Positions 34,783-43,548 of a stretch of DNA of 64,000 nucleotides are shown piece by piece. The notes below the pieces were generated by a model that was not told where the DNA came from, searched no databases, and worked only from the letters and a program-made list of their open reading frames with translations. This DNA is from Halobacteriales archaeon YIM A00013 (GTDB taxonomy: Archaea; Halobacteriota; Halobacteria; Halobacteriales; Haloarculaceae). The stretch is taken from the NCBI GenBank assembly GCA_025041195.1, contig JAKCFM010000003.1:1-64000 (forward strand), written 5' to 3'. The position numbers and the translations under genes were made by a program. Position 1 is the stretch's first letter. Each line of letters opens with the position of its first letter.

Positions 34783-36027
34783 TCATATCCAATGATATAT
34801 TTGTTCGTAAAGCCCCTGCGCTGTCATCAATGCTAGCACGAACATCAATCCAACAAGGAGAGCGAAGTAGATTCGAAGCAACAGCGGATGGTCGAAGAAC
34901 TTCCGATTTGCGAAATAGAGTGCAAGTGCAGTGATCGGTAGCCCGATGAGACCGTTCACAGCAGGCATCACGAGGGCAAGACGAACCGTACTCATATCGG
35001 TGACTTTCAACAGTAGGATCGCAAAGATGACCGATAGGACAATCAGTGCTTGTACGACCCGTCGGAACAGATAGTCACCGAAAACGGTTGTGTGTCCCCA
35101 CGCCTGCGGAACAAGGAACCCGGCACCGAACAGCGTCCCGGTTGCTGAGGTGAACGACGCCAGAAACACCGCGAAGACGAACACAGTCAGTGCTGTTGAT
35201 CCAAGTATCGATGCCAATGGTGTACCAGGGCTGGTAAGAGTTGGTGTCCCTGGTTCTAAGACTGCTGCCGAAACGGAGATAACGGCCATACTGAGAAGGA
35301 TGACAAAAGCAATCCCGACGAAGTTATCTCGTCGATACAAGGCCATCTCTGTCCATCCCTTCGTGGGGCGGATGCTTGACTGGATAAAGAAGTTCGGATA
35401 GTAAACCGTCGTCCCAAACAGCCCGACGATGGCTGCCAGATATCCAATGTCGCTTGTCAGTACTGGAACCATCCCAGTTGCAACCTGCTGTACCGGGAGG
35501 CTGATCCTCAAGACGAGGAGAAGGTAGATACCGAACACAACAAAGATGATCGTCGTGATAGCAGCCTCAATACGGTCGTACACTCGAAGCTCAAGAAGGG
35601 CGATCCCGCTACCAGCAACAAGTATCATCCCGAGATAGGTATTGTTGATCGGGGTCAGCCACGCGAGTGCAGCGCCTGCCACTGCGTAGTTCGAGATCGC
35701 CCAAAAATGCATGATAAACGCGATTCCGACGGAGACGACCTTGGATGGACCCGTCCCGATCGTACTGCGGATGTACTCCATGAGCGGTTTGTCAATCGTG
35801 GCAAGTCGGCCGGACATCTCGTGCATTCCCATGTCGACGAACAGCGCAAGCGGTAACGTCCACAGGAGAGTGAAGCCGAAGTTCGCCCCAGTGTTCGAGA
35901 GGATGTATACCGAGCCAGCTCCGAACACGTTCGCTGAAAATAACAGACCCAATCCGTAGGCGTCAACAATGGCTTTCGATCGCTGTACTGGAAGCCAAGA
36001 GGAGAAACGCAACCAATTCGAGATCAT
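34783..36027 (-). CDS. NRAMP-like integral membrane permease lacking canonical metal ligands
   Basis: The product is 414 aa from ATG 36027; longer in-frame starts overlap the upstream gene. There are about ten to eleven hydrophobic segments. The NRAMP layout is visible: TM1 region VDAYGLGLLFSANVFGAGSV, TM2 FGFTLLWTLPLALFVDMGMHEMSGRLA, and the TM6 region FGTTVYYPNFFIQSSIRP. In true NRAMP transporters TM1 has DPGN and TM6 has MPHN, which bind Mn or Fe. Here these positions read roughly VFGA and YYPN, so the divalent-metal site is not conserved. It is the last gene of an operon with the split phosphotransferase, so it may move that system's substrate or product. Confidence 0.75.
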   Translation of the reverse strand: MISNWLRFSSWLPVQRSKAIVDAYGLGLLFSANVFGAGSVYILSNTGANFGFTLLWTLPLALFVDMGMHEMSGRLATIDKPLMEYIRSTIGTGPSKVVSVGIAFIMHFWAISNYAVAGAALAWLTPINNTYLGMILVAGSGIALLELRVYDRIEAAITTIIFVVFGIYLLLVLRISLPVQQVATGMVPVLTSDIGYLAAIVGLFGTTVYYPNFFIQSSIRPTKGWTEMALYRRDNFVGIAFVILLSMAVISVSAAVLEPGTPTLTSPGTPLASILGSTALTVFVFAVFLASFTSATGTLFGAGFLVPQAWGHTTVFGDYLFRRVVQALIVLSVIFAILLLKVTDMSTVRLALVMPAVNGLIGLPITALALYFANRKFFDHPLLLRIYFALLVGLMFVLALMTAQGLYEQIYHWI

Positions 36028-36085
36028 GGGTTCTGATTGGACGTTCGTCGTGGGGTTCGGCCAGTGATATTGGCTCTCAACCCAC

Positions 36086-36877
36086 TCATGTCGTGATAGG
36101 ACGGGCTTGCAGGATGAACACCGTCCCATCCCGGATTGCCCATTCGATGTCTGCTTGGTAGCCAAGCGCTTCCTCGATGTCTAGACATTGTTCAGCGATG
36201 CGTACGGCTGTACGATCTGTGACAACCTGCTCCTCTACGGCTGATTCCCGGTCGATAAGACCAGTCTCAGTCAGCACCGTCGTATACTGTTGCACTGAGA
36301 CGTCTTTCGTTACCAGCTCACCATTCTGGGAAACGACGAAGCGATCTGGTGTCACATTATCTTGTTCCGAGTGGCCGATACCAGCGGCTGCCTCGATAAC
36401 CACCGTATCATCGTCCCGGACCGGGTGAGTCGTGAAACAGACTCCGCAAGCGTCGGCATCGACTACTTTCTGTACGATAACACCCAGCCGGATTGTCTCC
36501 GGATCAATCCCGAACGTCTGGCTGTACGTTGTGACCCTGGTGGAATCAATGAAGCTGTAACAGCGCTCAACTGCCTCCAAGACATCGTCAGACGGTACGA
36601 TAAAGCTCTCAAACAGCCCAGCAAAGCTGTTTGCTGCTCCATCTTCGATGTTGGCGCTGCTCCGGACAATAATGGGGGTAGATCCTTGGGACCGCGCCCA
36701 CTCCTCAACCCGGTCACCGATCCTGTGGAGACGACCGTTCTGAGAGAACTGTGCCTCTATAGCGATGCCGTCCGGAACAGTGTACCCTTCTTGGATAAGC
36801 CTGGCGAGCGTGGTGGCCTTCCCCCCGAACTGCTCGACGGCGTTCGGGTTGACATCGGCCAAAGATACGAGACTCAT
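36086..36877 (-). CDS. ATP-grasp domain of PEP-synthase/rifampin-phosphotransferase type, stand-alone
   Basis: The product is 263 aa, comprising only the ATP-binding domain of a PEP synthase-like enzyme. Motifs: GGKATTLARLIQEGYTVPDG (~18-37), VRSSANIEDGAANSFAGLFES (~71-91, nucleotide site), VIVQKVVDADACGVCFTTHP (~128-147), VIEAAAGIG and the terminal IEWAIRDGTVFILQARPIT. The phosphohistidine domain that completes the reaction is encoded separately (37419-38885). It overlaps the phosphatase gene by 4 bp. Full-length relatives transfer the beta-phosphate of ATP to pyruvate or to a small molecule such as rifampicin. The acceptor here is unknown. Confidence 0.88.
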   Translation of the reverse strand: MSLVSLADVNPNAVEQFGGKATTLARLIQEGYTVPDGIAIEAQFSQNGRLHRIGDRVEEWARSQGSTPIIVRSSANIEDGAANSFAGLFESFIVPSDDVLEAVERCYSFIDSTRVTTYSQTFGIDPETIRLGVIVQKVVDADACGVCFTTHPVRDDDTVVIEAAAGIGHSEQDNVTPDRFVVSQNGELVTKDVSVQQYTTVLTETGLIDRESAVEEQVVTDRTAVRIAEQCLDIEEALGYQADIEWAIRDGTVFILQARPITT

Positions 36878-37422
36878 GTCTCGAAGCCCTCCACCAATTC
36901 AGCTCGATCCACTTCGATGATCTCCCCGAAATCCAGCTCTTTCCAGAACGCAAGCGGTTGCTCATCCCGGTACTGCGAAAAGAGCACAGACAAGAAGATC
37001 CCGTGGGAAACGGCCATAACTCGACCCTCATCCGGACCAACTGTGTCGAGAAACGTTTTGATACGGTCCTCAACATCGATCCTATCTTCCCATTCGAACG
37101 GCACGGTCGGGTTCCTAAGCAGTTCACCGACCATGCGCACGTACTCATCCGGATCATCGATGAAGCCCTCCCCGCTCCTGTCTGCCTCCCGAAGCGCCTC
37201 AACCGTCTGACAGTCGATATTTTGCTCCGCAGCGACTGTCTGGGCCGTGTAGCGGGCCTTGTGTTCTGGGCTGGAATACACCCTCGTCAGCCCGTCGATA
37301 GTGGGACTCTTGAGTAGTTTCTGCATAGCCATTTCGCCGTCTTCGGTCAGTTCCCACTCCGAGACGGGTTTCTCTTCGTCGATTTGTGTCTCGAAGTGAC
37401 GGAGGAAAACGATTCGTGTCAT
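36874..37422 (-). CDS. Histidine phosphatase (phosphoglycerate-mutase-like)
   Basis: The product is 182 aa. The N-terminal catalytic motif is FLRHFET (~5-11), where the usual Gly after RH is Phe. YSSPEHKARYTAQTVA (~50-65) matches the second conserved block. A candidate acid Glu lies in EALREADRSGEG, and the second catalytic His is in VSHGIFLSVL (~150). It should dephosphorylate a small molecule or phosphohistidine. It is translationally coupled on both sides (4-bp overlaps), lying between the two halves of the split phosphotransferase. This suggests it removes the phosphate that the pair adds, or proofreads the intermediate. Confidence 0.85.
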   Translation of the reverse strand: MTRIVFLRHFETQIDEEKPVSEWELTEDGEMAMQKLLKSPTIDGLTRVYSSPEHKARYTAQTVAAEQNIDCQTVEALREADRSGEGFIDDPDEYVRMVGELLRNPTVPFEWEDRIDVEDRIKTFLDTVGPDEGRVMAVSHGIFLSVLFSQYRDEQPLAFWKELDFGEIIEVDRAELVEGFET

Positions 37423-38885
37423 ATTTGATCACCCAGCACCGTTATTTCGCCCCTATCGGCATCAACACGGACGCGTTGCCCGTCCTCAAGCAGCTCAGTC
37501 GCCTTTTCGACCCCGATGAGACACGGGATGTCCAGCTCTCGGCTGATGACTGCGGCGTGGCTCAGGATCCCACCCTCCTCCGTCACGATAGCACCAGCCC
37601 GTTGCATCGCGTTGATGAGGTCAAAGTCCGTGCCCGGTGCGACCATGACATCGCCGAGATTCATTCGGTCGTTGTCGCTGCTATCTCGAACGACACGCAC
37701 CACTCCTTCGTACGTCCCAACCGAAGCACACTCACAGGCTAACACACCGGTAGCGTCGTCTTCGATGGCGAACGATGCGTTTGTATCGACGAGTTCGTTG
37801 CGGGTGAAGACCATACCAGCCTTTCGTGACGCTATCGTCTCGCCATCGATCTGTGAGCCGTTATCCAATAGCTCGCACAGCTCCGTAAGAAAATACCAGT
37901 TGAGTTCGCCACGTGGCACATCGGATCGTTCACTGATCTCGTTGAGGAGTTGCTCTCTGTACTTCGTGCTTTGGCCAAGCAACGCCTTGTTTCTGTCACG
38001 AAGCGTTCCGACACTGGCCATCAACTCAACAAGCTCTTTCAACTGCTCGTTGTGGTCGATCTTCGACAGATACTCGTTCCGTCGCTGGGTGGCCCGCTTG
38101 TCAGCCTCTTCTATCTGCTGAAGAGTGGTCTCGACATGTGCGATCCCTTTGTCCGCGAGGTCGTTGTAGCGCTCAACGTAGTACTCGAATTCGTATGGCT
38201 CGGCTCCGTACGCGCTATGAATATATCTGTACTCCTCGAAGTGATCACGGACGGCAGTAGTAACGGCGTTTCCGTCCCCCTGTTCGATCGTGTTTATCTC
38301 CTGTTCCAGACCTTCTTCGACCAGTTCGTAGAACGCTTGCTTCTCTTCAACACCAACGGTCAACCTGTCTGCATAGATGAGTGTCGATTTGGCTTTATTG
38401 AACACCTCTTCATCGTCGAATTCCCTCTCAAGGAGAGTATCGATCGCCCCGTTCAGTGCGTGTTCTATCTGGACGTGATTGACTGTGTACAGTTCGGTCA
38501 GCGGGACGAACTGGACATCAATAAGGGCCATAGCGAGTTCCTCGCTATCCATCTCTGGGATGTCTGTCGTCTCCATCTCCTCAAGGAACCGATGGAACCT
38601 CTCTTTCGGTCGGTTGAGGTATGTGCGTAAACTGTCAATGACCGCCTGGTCTTCCCTGAGAAACCGTTTTCCGAACCATTTCTCCATGAATTCCCATTCG
38701 TCCTTCGGAGCGTAGCTGGTGACCTGCTGCCCCTCCGTCGCTATAACCGTGTTCTTGAATCGGAGATAGTTGATCTCCGGGTGGTATCTGTTGTAGAGTT
38801 CATGAAGGAACTCCATTCCAAGAACCGTCTTGACAGTCCGGAAGTTGATCTGCTTCCACTGTCTTTCACAAGCTTCACCGAGCAT
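37419..38885 (-). CDS. Helical domain plus phosphohistidine (PEP-utilising) domain of the split phosphotransferase
   Basis: The product is 488 aa from ATG 38885, which overlaps the upstream zinc-finger gene. Residues 1-~380 are helical and charged, similar in position to the substrate-binding domain of rifampin phosphotransferase. Residues ~395-488 are the swivelling His domain: GDVMVAPGTDFDLINAMQRAGAIVTEEGG, then SHAAVISRELDIPCLIG with the phosphorylated His, then VRVDADRGEITVL. The N-terminal ATP-grasp part of normal enzymes is missing and supplied by 36086-36877. It is coupled to the phosphatase gene by ATGA. Confidence 0.87.
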   Translation of the reverse strand: MLGEACERQWKQINFRTVKTVLGMEFLHELYNRYHPEINYLRFKNTVIATEGQQVTSYAPKDEWEFMEKWFGKRFLREDQAVIDSLRTYLNRPKERFHRFLEEMETTDIPEMDSEELAMALIDVQFVPLTELYTVNHVQIEHALNGAIDTLLEREFDDEEVFNKAKSTLIYADRLTVGVEEKQAFYELVEEGLEQEINTIEQGDGNAVTTAVRDHFEEYRYIHSAYGAEPYEFEYYVERYNDLADKGIAHVETTLQQIEEADKRATQRRNEYLSKIDHNEQLKELVELMASVGTLRDRNKALLGQSTKYREQLLNEISERSDVPRGELNWYFLTELCELLDNGSQIDGETIASRKAGMVFTRNELVDTNASFAIEDDATGVLACECASVGTYEGVVRVVRDSSDNDRMNLGDVMVAPGTDFDLINAMQRAGAIVTEEGGILSHAAVISRELDIPCLIGVEKATELLEDGQRVRVDADRGEITVLGDQI

Positions 38886-39162
38886 GGTACACCTCCTCCG
38901 CGAACTGTTCAAGCGCCGATCCAACCAGAACGGAGACGCGGGTACAGCGTACACAGCGAAGCGGCTTGTCCCGGAACTCGTGAGGATTTCCTTTCAACGG
39001 ATTCGGGTGTTCACAGCCCGAACAGACGAACGCGAAGTAGAACGCATCGTCCGTCGTTAAGTCGAGTCCATGCTCAGTTGTGAAGTTTGTACAGTATTGC
39101 TCGTCGGCAAACTGTGCTATGTCGATCTTGGGTCTCTCGTTGGTAGGCTGTTCCTGACTCAT
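38875..39162 (-). CDS. Small four-cysteine zinc-finger protein, copy B
   Basis: The product is 95 aa from ATG 39162; an upstream ATG at 39198 is possible. One zinc-finger unit: CSGCEHPNPLKGNPHEF ... CVRC (~47-72), paralogous to the protein at 3579-3818, then a short helical tail. It is the first gene of the split-phosphotransferase operon, and the start of the next gene lies inside its 3' end. It diverges from the regulator at 39349, as copy A's operon diverges from regulator copy A. The function is unknown. Confidence 0.72.
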   Translation of the reverse strand: MSQEQPTNERPKIDIAQFADEQYCTNFTTEHGLDLTTDDAFYFAFVCSGCEHPNPLKGNPHEFRDKPLRCVRCTRVSVLVGSALEQFAEEVYHAR

Positions 39163-39348
39163 CTTCTCTACCGCTCGTTGACTTTCAATATCGCACATCT
39201 ATTCTAACTTTATTCGTAGTAGAAGATAAATATTTGGGTATAAGGTATTGTATTGGTACTAGTAGACATAATTTTCATATGTATCGAGCTTCTATGTGCA
39301 CACGATGGGTCGCCGAAAACACAATAAGAGAAAGTGAGTCGCCTGGCC

Positions 39349-40494
39349 ATGCCTCATCCGAACACCACCGACCGACCAACACCTGTGATCGTTGCTACTG
39401 GGGAGATCCTGCGGACACTGACACCACCGGTACTGGCGTCGCTTCTCGTTACGTACGATTCCACAACCGAAGATCAGGCCGAAATCGCCGCGGCTATCGG
39501 ACGGACTCAATCAACCGTTTCGTCCTACATTCGATCGTTGGCGTCACTGCCCGCTCCCCTTGTAGCAAAGCGTGGATCTCGCTACATCGTCACAGATGCC
39601 GGAGAATCCATCATCGGCCTGATTAGCGGGATGATGGATCGACTAGGCCGTGATCTTCATGCCGTTGAGTGGCAGAAAGAGGCCGACAAAGAGGCCGTCG
39701 CAGCGATGCTTACACCCTTACACGACTCACGGAGCACCCTCCCGTTTTTTCTCCTCGATTCGTTGTATGAGCGGAGTGATCTTGATGGACTCATTGGAAC
39801 ACCACAGCCAGTGTGGATCGATGATGTTGTCTCAGATATCGATACGCGTCAGCAAGAGCGAGGTGAGAGTGCGACGACAAAACAGGTTCGACAAGCAGTC
39901 CAACGCTTCAATGAGACAGGAGTGCTTTCGTTCGATGGCAGCCAGATCGAACTCACCGAAAAAGGACAGGAACACGCTCGGTTGTTTCATGAGATCACCC
40001 AGCTACTCCTTGAGCAAGACGAGATCAATGTGAGTGATGAAGCCGAGGTGGGTGCTCAAACGACGGGTAATAACGATACGAAGAACCCGAGTGTGGCAGG
40101 CGAGAGCCGACGTTCACCCACTAGAGCTGACGAACACTTCCACCAGCAATCTGCCCCGGAGGGTATTACTCACCAGTTCCAGCCGCAGGGATTCAGTGGC
40201 GGTCAGCCACAGCCAACGGGAAAGGAAAGCCGACAGGAATCACCGACTGTCGTGCTTGGGTACTGTGTGGTTCGCGAGGATACAGAGGATACGACACATG
40301 ATCAACAGGAGGTGCAACCAGTACTACCGATCAGGGGAATGTCGGCCGAAGAGCTACTTGCACGAGTAAGTCGAATCGCTGATGAGATCGATATGAGCAG
40401 ACAGTTGACGCCGTACTGGCTGCTGGACGTGGACTACGGCGTGTACCCATTGGGACCGGTCGAAGACTCCGGGGATCAATCACACAACAGATGA
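39349..40494 (+). CDS. Winged-helix regulator, module copy B
   Basis: The product is 381 aa from ATG 39349; a GTG at 39334 is in frame. It is homologous along its length to the regulator at 898-2016. The N-terminal wHTH has EDQAEIAAAIGRTQSTVSSY (~40-60) with a wing ending RYIVTDAGESIIGLI. A second wHTH-like region (~150-220) contains TTKQVRQAVQRFNETGVLS. An acidic Gln/Thr/Ser-rich region comes next, and then a conserved C-terminal piece (LLARVSRIADEID, PYWLLDVDYGVYPL). The stop overlaps the partner gene start by 4 bp. The 186-bp gap to the divergent zinc-finger gene holds both promoters and is a natural operator site. Confidence 0.78.
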   Translation: MPHPNTTDRPTPVIVATGEILRTLTPPVLASLLVTYDSTTEDQAEIAAAIGRTQSTVSSYIRSLASLPAPLVAKRGSRYIVTDAGESIIGLISGMMDRLGRDLHAVEWQKEADKEAVAAMLTPLHDSRSTLPFFLLDSLYERSDLDGLIGTPQPVWIDDVVSDIDTRQQERGESATTKQVRQAVQRFNETGVLSFDGSQIELTEKGQEHARLFHEITQLLLEQDEINVSDEAEVGAQTTGNNDTKNPSVAGESRRSPTRADEHFHQQSAPEGITHQFQPQGFSGGQPQPTGKESRQESPTVVLGYCVVREDTEDTTHDQQEVQPVLPIRGMSAEELLARVSRIADEIDMSRQLTPYWLLDVDYGVYPLGPVEDSGDQSHNR

Positions 40495-41945
40495 CCACCA
40501 GAGACCCTTCGAGGGCTATCACGATCGAACTCGGTCCGACGTTCGGATTGGCTCCTTCCGACATCACCCGAGTTCGAAACAGTCAGACCAGTTGGCTGGG
40601 TGGGCTGGTCGAGACCGGGAAGCCGATTTTCTCTATTAAGATGCCGCTTGAGATAGACGGAGTGGCTGTTAGTCAATCAGCGGAGCGTCAAGCATCTTCA
40701 CACGCTGCTTCATCGATGCTGACGTTCGTCCCAACTGGTGAACCGACTATCGAAGGAATCACACCTGATGTCCACGTTCGTGGTGCGCTGGGGATGCACG
40801 GCCACATGGGAATGAGTGTGGATTCCTTATCCCGATCAGTGCTCTTCACCGATATCGATGAGCGGGTACTCATTGACCTGATCCACAGTCGGGCCACTGT
40901 TGACGCCGATAGCCGTGCCGCTCTCCGCCACGATCTGCTCATACCGGAGCTGTACGAGTCGTTCGACGACACTATGGCGGCTCAGGCAGCGGCGCTCCTC
41001 AAAGAGAACATCCGACGACATGAACGCGAGCACGTTCAGTGTCTATTGGATCCAGACACCGCCCTCTGGAGGGAATTCGAACTGTACTGTCGTTCCATTC
41101 TCGTCGGAGCAGAAGCACGCGCATGGACCGACACGGGATTCCTTGATAGATTAGCAGCACTGTATACAACGCCGAGTCGGTTCACCGTTGAGTTGCTGGC
41201 GATGTTGACTGAGGACTATACGATGGCAGATCCAGCCGTCCAACAGGCGGTTGAATCCCGTGTGACTGCTCTCAGAGGAACTGAATCGACACTCTGGCGA
41301 CTCATGATGGACCATGACGTTGACCTCGATCGGTTGGACAAAACACTCCGATCACCCGTCGGTGAACAGTACTGTGATCTTTGGTTGGTTTATGTTGTTC
41401 AGCAGCTTCGTGCGGGACGATCGCTACAAGAGATTACCGCTGATGGTTTTCATCGCACCTGCTCACCGGCGGCAGCTCCTCACGATGCAGTCGTTTCTGA
41501 TGCCGAGACACGGACCATGTACGTTGATCTTCTGCGCGAGCGGCTTCGGGGACCTGTAATCGAAGTTGTCCGGCTCAAACTTGTTGAGGGCACGTTCACG
41601 CTTGAACGAGCCTGGCACTCACTGAATCCCGACGTGGCCACTGAGGGCAGCCTGATCGCTGTGCGACGGGCCTTGTTCAGACGACGATTTCTGACCACGT
41701 TCGGAAACGAAAGTGGACTTCGTCGCATCCGGGCTGAACGAGAAGCCGAGATTGAACGGATCATTCGGGGAGTCTCACTCGCTGAAAGCGCTGTTTTCGA
41801 ACTCTCCCTTCCATCGTCAGACCACATAGCCCAGTGCTTGCCAGCGGCGTGTGACACCGCCGCCACGGCTCTCCTTGGAGAAAACGCGACAGTAGAGGAG
41901 CTTACCGCGTGGTTAAACGATCCCCAAGCTGGATTTACGGAATAA
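40491..41945 (+). CDS. Partner protein of wHTH regulator, module copy B
   Basis: The product is 484 aa with ATGA overlap with the regulator. It is paralogous to the partial protein at 1-882. The N-terminal ~120 residues are beta-rich (SIKMPLEIDGVAV, SMLTFVPTGEP). Then LSRSVLFTDIDERVL, a helical region with the conserved RRHEREHVQCLLDPDTALWRE (~180-200), TTPSRFTVELLAMLTEDYTMADP and SPVGEQYCDLWLVYVVQQL. The C-terminal ~200 residues are helical. HEREH fits HExxH and is kept in both copies. Regulator/HExxH-protease pairs are known (ImmR/ImmA, DdrO/IrrE), so a protease that acts on the upstream regulator is a testable guess and not an assignment. Confidence 0.75.
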   Translation: MTTRDPSRAITIELGPTFGLAPSDITRVRNSQTSWLGGLVETGKPIFSIKMPLEIDGVAVSQSAERQASSHAASSMLTFVPTGEPTIEGITPDVHVRGALGMHGHMGMSVDSLSRSVLFTDIDERVLIDLIHSRATVDADSRAALRHDLLIPELYESFDDTMAAQAAALLKENIRRHEREHVQCLLDPDTALWREFELYCRSILVGAEARAWTDTGFLDRLAALYTTPSRFTVELLAMLTEDYTMADPAVQQAVESRVTALRGTESTLWRLMMDHDVDLDRLDKTLRSPVGEQYCDLWLVYVVQQLRAGRSLQEITADGFHRTCSPAAAPHDAVVSDAETRTMYVDLLRERLRGPVIEVVRLKLVEGTFTLERAWHSLNPDVATEGSLIAVRRALFRRRFLTTFGNESGLRRIRAEREAEIERIIRGVSLAESAVFELSLPSSDHIAQCLPAACDTAATALLGENATVEELTAWLNDPQAGFTE

Positions 41946-41972
41946 CTCGTTCAAACATACCAGGTGGAGGAC

Positions 41973-42404
41973 ATGGCGATGACCGAGAACCAATCCACGA
42001 GACAACGTATAGGTGACAAGAAATCACAGATTGAGGCCTCAGGCCGACGACGGTTCCTGAAACACACTGCTCTCTGCGGTGTCGTCGGACTGGTCAATGG
42101 GTCTCGACTGGCCCGGTCTGCGACCTCAACGGAGGAGACCAACACTAGTTCTCCAGCGAACCATTCTCCCGATCAGAACGATGAGAAGACATTGCGTATA
42201 ACGGGGATGGGTGATGATATCAACTACTACTATATCGAAACAGAAGGGACGGTCACGACAGGATCAGAACTCGACGACAGATCCATAAGGGGTGTGACTG
42301 TCATTGAAGGGGCCGTTCGGCAAAACGAAACCGATGGGCACCCAATCGAAGGACGTGTGACAACTGTGCGTACGAACGGGAGTGTGACGTACACTATTGA
42401 GTAA
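41973..42404 (+). CDS. Tat-exported protein, unknown function
   Basis: The product is 143 aa; ATG 41973 is chosen, though ATG 41979 and GTG 41964 are in frame. A twin-arginine signal (GRRRFLKHTALCGVVGL, ~25-41) follows a long charged n-region. There is no lipobox after the hydrophobic core, so the protein is probably released. A Thr/Ser/Asn-rich linker is followed by a ~75-residue beta-rich domain beginning LRITGMGDDINYYYIETEG and ending VTTVRTNGSVTYTIE. It follows the partner protein by ~27 bp on the same strand, so it may be the third gene of module copy B. Confidence 0.75.
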   Translation: MAMTENQSTRQRIGDKKSQIEASGRRRFLKHTALCGVVGLVNGSRLARSATSTEETNTSSPANHSPDQNDEKTLRITGMGDDINYYYIETEGTVTTGSELDDRSIRGVTVIEGAVRQNETDGHPIEGRVTTVRTNGSVTYTIE

Positions 42405-42412
42405 GGTGCTGC

Positions 42413-43474
42413 TCAGAACTGCTCAAGGAACTCCTTCGTTCGGCCTACGACCGCGTACTCGGTCTCCTGTAACGCTTCGACTGATTCCGCCCCGGAGACG
42501 AACATGGCCGTTCGGATCTCTGCGATGGTGTCCTCAATGAGATCCACAACAGCGTCAGCACCTGTTGTCGCTGGTTGGAGGAACGGTTTTGCCATCCCTC
42601 CAGCGCGTGCGCCCAGTGCGACCGCCTTTGCGATATCCAGCCCCGATCGAACGCCGCCACTTGCGACCACGCAGGGATGGACAGCAGCCGCACGGGCGGT
42701 GCTCACCGCGGTCGGAATGCCCCAGCTCTGAAAGCGCTTGCCTATCTTGGCGTGGCGATCCGCCCCGATGGCACGCGCACGGTAGGCCTCGATGCCGGAC
42801 CACGTTGTTCCGCCTTTCCCAGCGACGTCAAGAACATCGACACCAGCTTCGGTGAGTCGACTGGCGGTTTGCCCTGAAATCCCGTTGCCCGTTTCCTTGA
42901 CGATGACCGGAACGCTCAACTCGGACGCGATGAGCGAAATCTGTTCCAAGCAACCTCTCGCGTCAGTATCGCCCTCCGGCTGAGCGGCCTCTTGCAGGAA
43001 GTTCAGATGGATCGCCATCGCATCAGCGTCGATCATCGAGACAGCCCGTTCGACGCCCGAGACGCCGTACTCCGAAAGCTGTGCCGCGCCAATGTTTCCG
43101 TAGAGAAACGCATCGGGTGCCACGTCCCGAACCACGGTAAATGACTCCATCAGCTCGTCGTTGTCGGGGTTCTCAAGCCCGGCACGTTGGCTGCCAACGC
43201 CCATCGCAATGCCAGTTCTCTGCGCAGCTTCGGCTAACGAACGGTTGATCGTGGTCGTGTTCGGATGGCCGCCAGTCATGCTCTCTATGATCACCGGCGC
43301 AGTGAGTTCTTGACCGCAGAACTCAACCGAGGTGTTGATGTGGTCTTGATGCAGTTCCGGAAGCGCTTCGTGAAGGAGTTGCACGTCCGAGAAACCAGTC
43401 CCGGACGTCTCGACATCCTCTCGAAGAATAATATCGATGTGATCGTCTTTCCGGTCAGAAGTCTGGTGTTCCAT
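42413..43474 (-). CDS. fni: Isopentenyl-diphosphate delta-isomerase, type 2
   Basis: The product is 353 aa. This FMN-dependent enzyme interconverts IPP and DMAPP for archaeal lipid and carotenoid synthesis. Family marks: [13 protein letters not shown] (~7-19), IESMTGGH (~62-69), [10 protein letters not shown] (~90-99), [14 protein letters not shown] (~155-168, with the catalytic Gln), [11 protein letters not shown] (~191-201), GGTTWSGIE (~220-228) and [19 protein letters not shown] (FMN phosphate site). The length is normal. It converges with the Tat protein gene with an 8-bp gap. It is a housekeeping gene inside an otherwise accessory stretch. Confidence 0.93.
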   Translation of the reverse strand: MEHQTSDRKDDHIDIILREDVETSGTGFSDVQLLHEALPELHQDHINTSVEFCGQELTAPVIIESMTGGHPNTTTINRSLAEAAQRTGIAMGVGSQRAGLENPDNDELMESFTVVRDVAPDAFLYGNIGAAQLSEYGVSGVERAVSMIDADAMAIHLNFLQEAAQPEGDTDARGCLEQISLIASELSVPVIVKETGNGISGQTASRLTEAGVDVLDVAGKGGTTWSGIEAYRARAIGADRHAKIGKRFQSWGIPTAVSTARAAAVHPCVVASGGVRSGLDIAKAVALGARAGGMAKPFLQPATTGADAVVDLIEDTIAEIRTAMFVSGAESVEALQETEYAVVGRTKEFLEQF

Positions 43475-43548
43475 CTCCTACGAGTACAGAGATAAAACGC
43501 TTCAACGGTTTGGTTCTGCGGGCGTGGTCGACCACCGCATCACTGGTA

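Noticed and set aside
34702-34836. 44-codon frame starting MRKKKPDEHVLERE behind a TATA-like box
   Set aside because: The second half runs into the convergent permease gene in an implausible frame. The first ~20 codons may be a scrap of a gene.
36362-37210. 282-codon plus-strand frame across the phosphatase and ATP-grasp genes
   Set aside because: Both minus-strand genes have intact family motifs and coupled starts; this frame has none.
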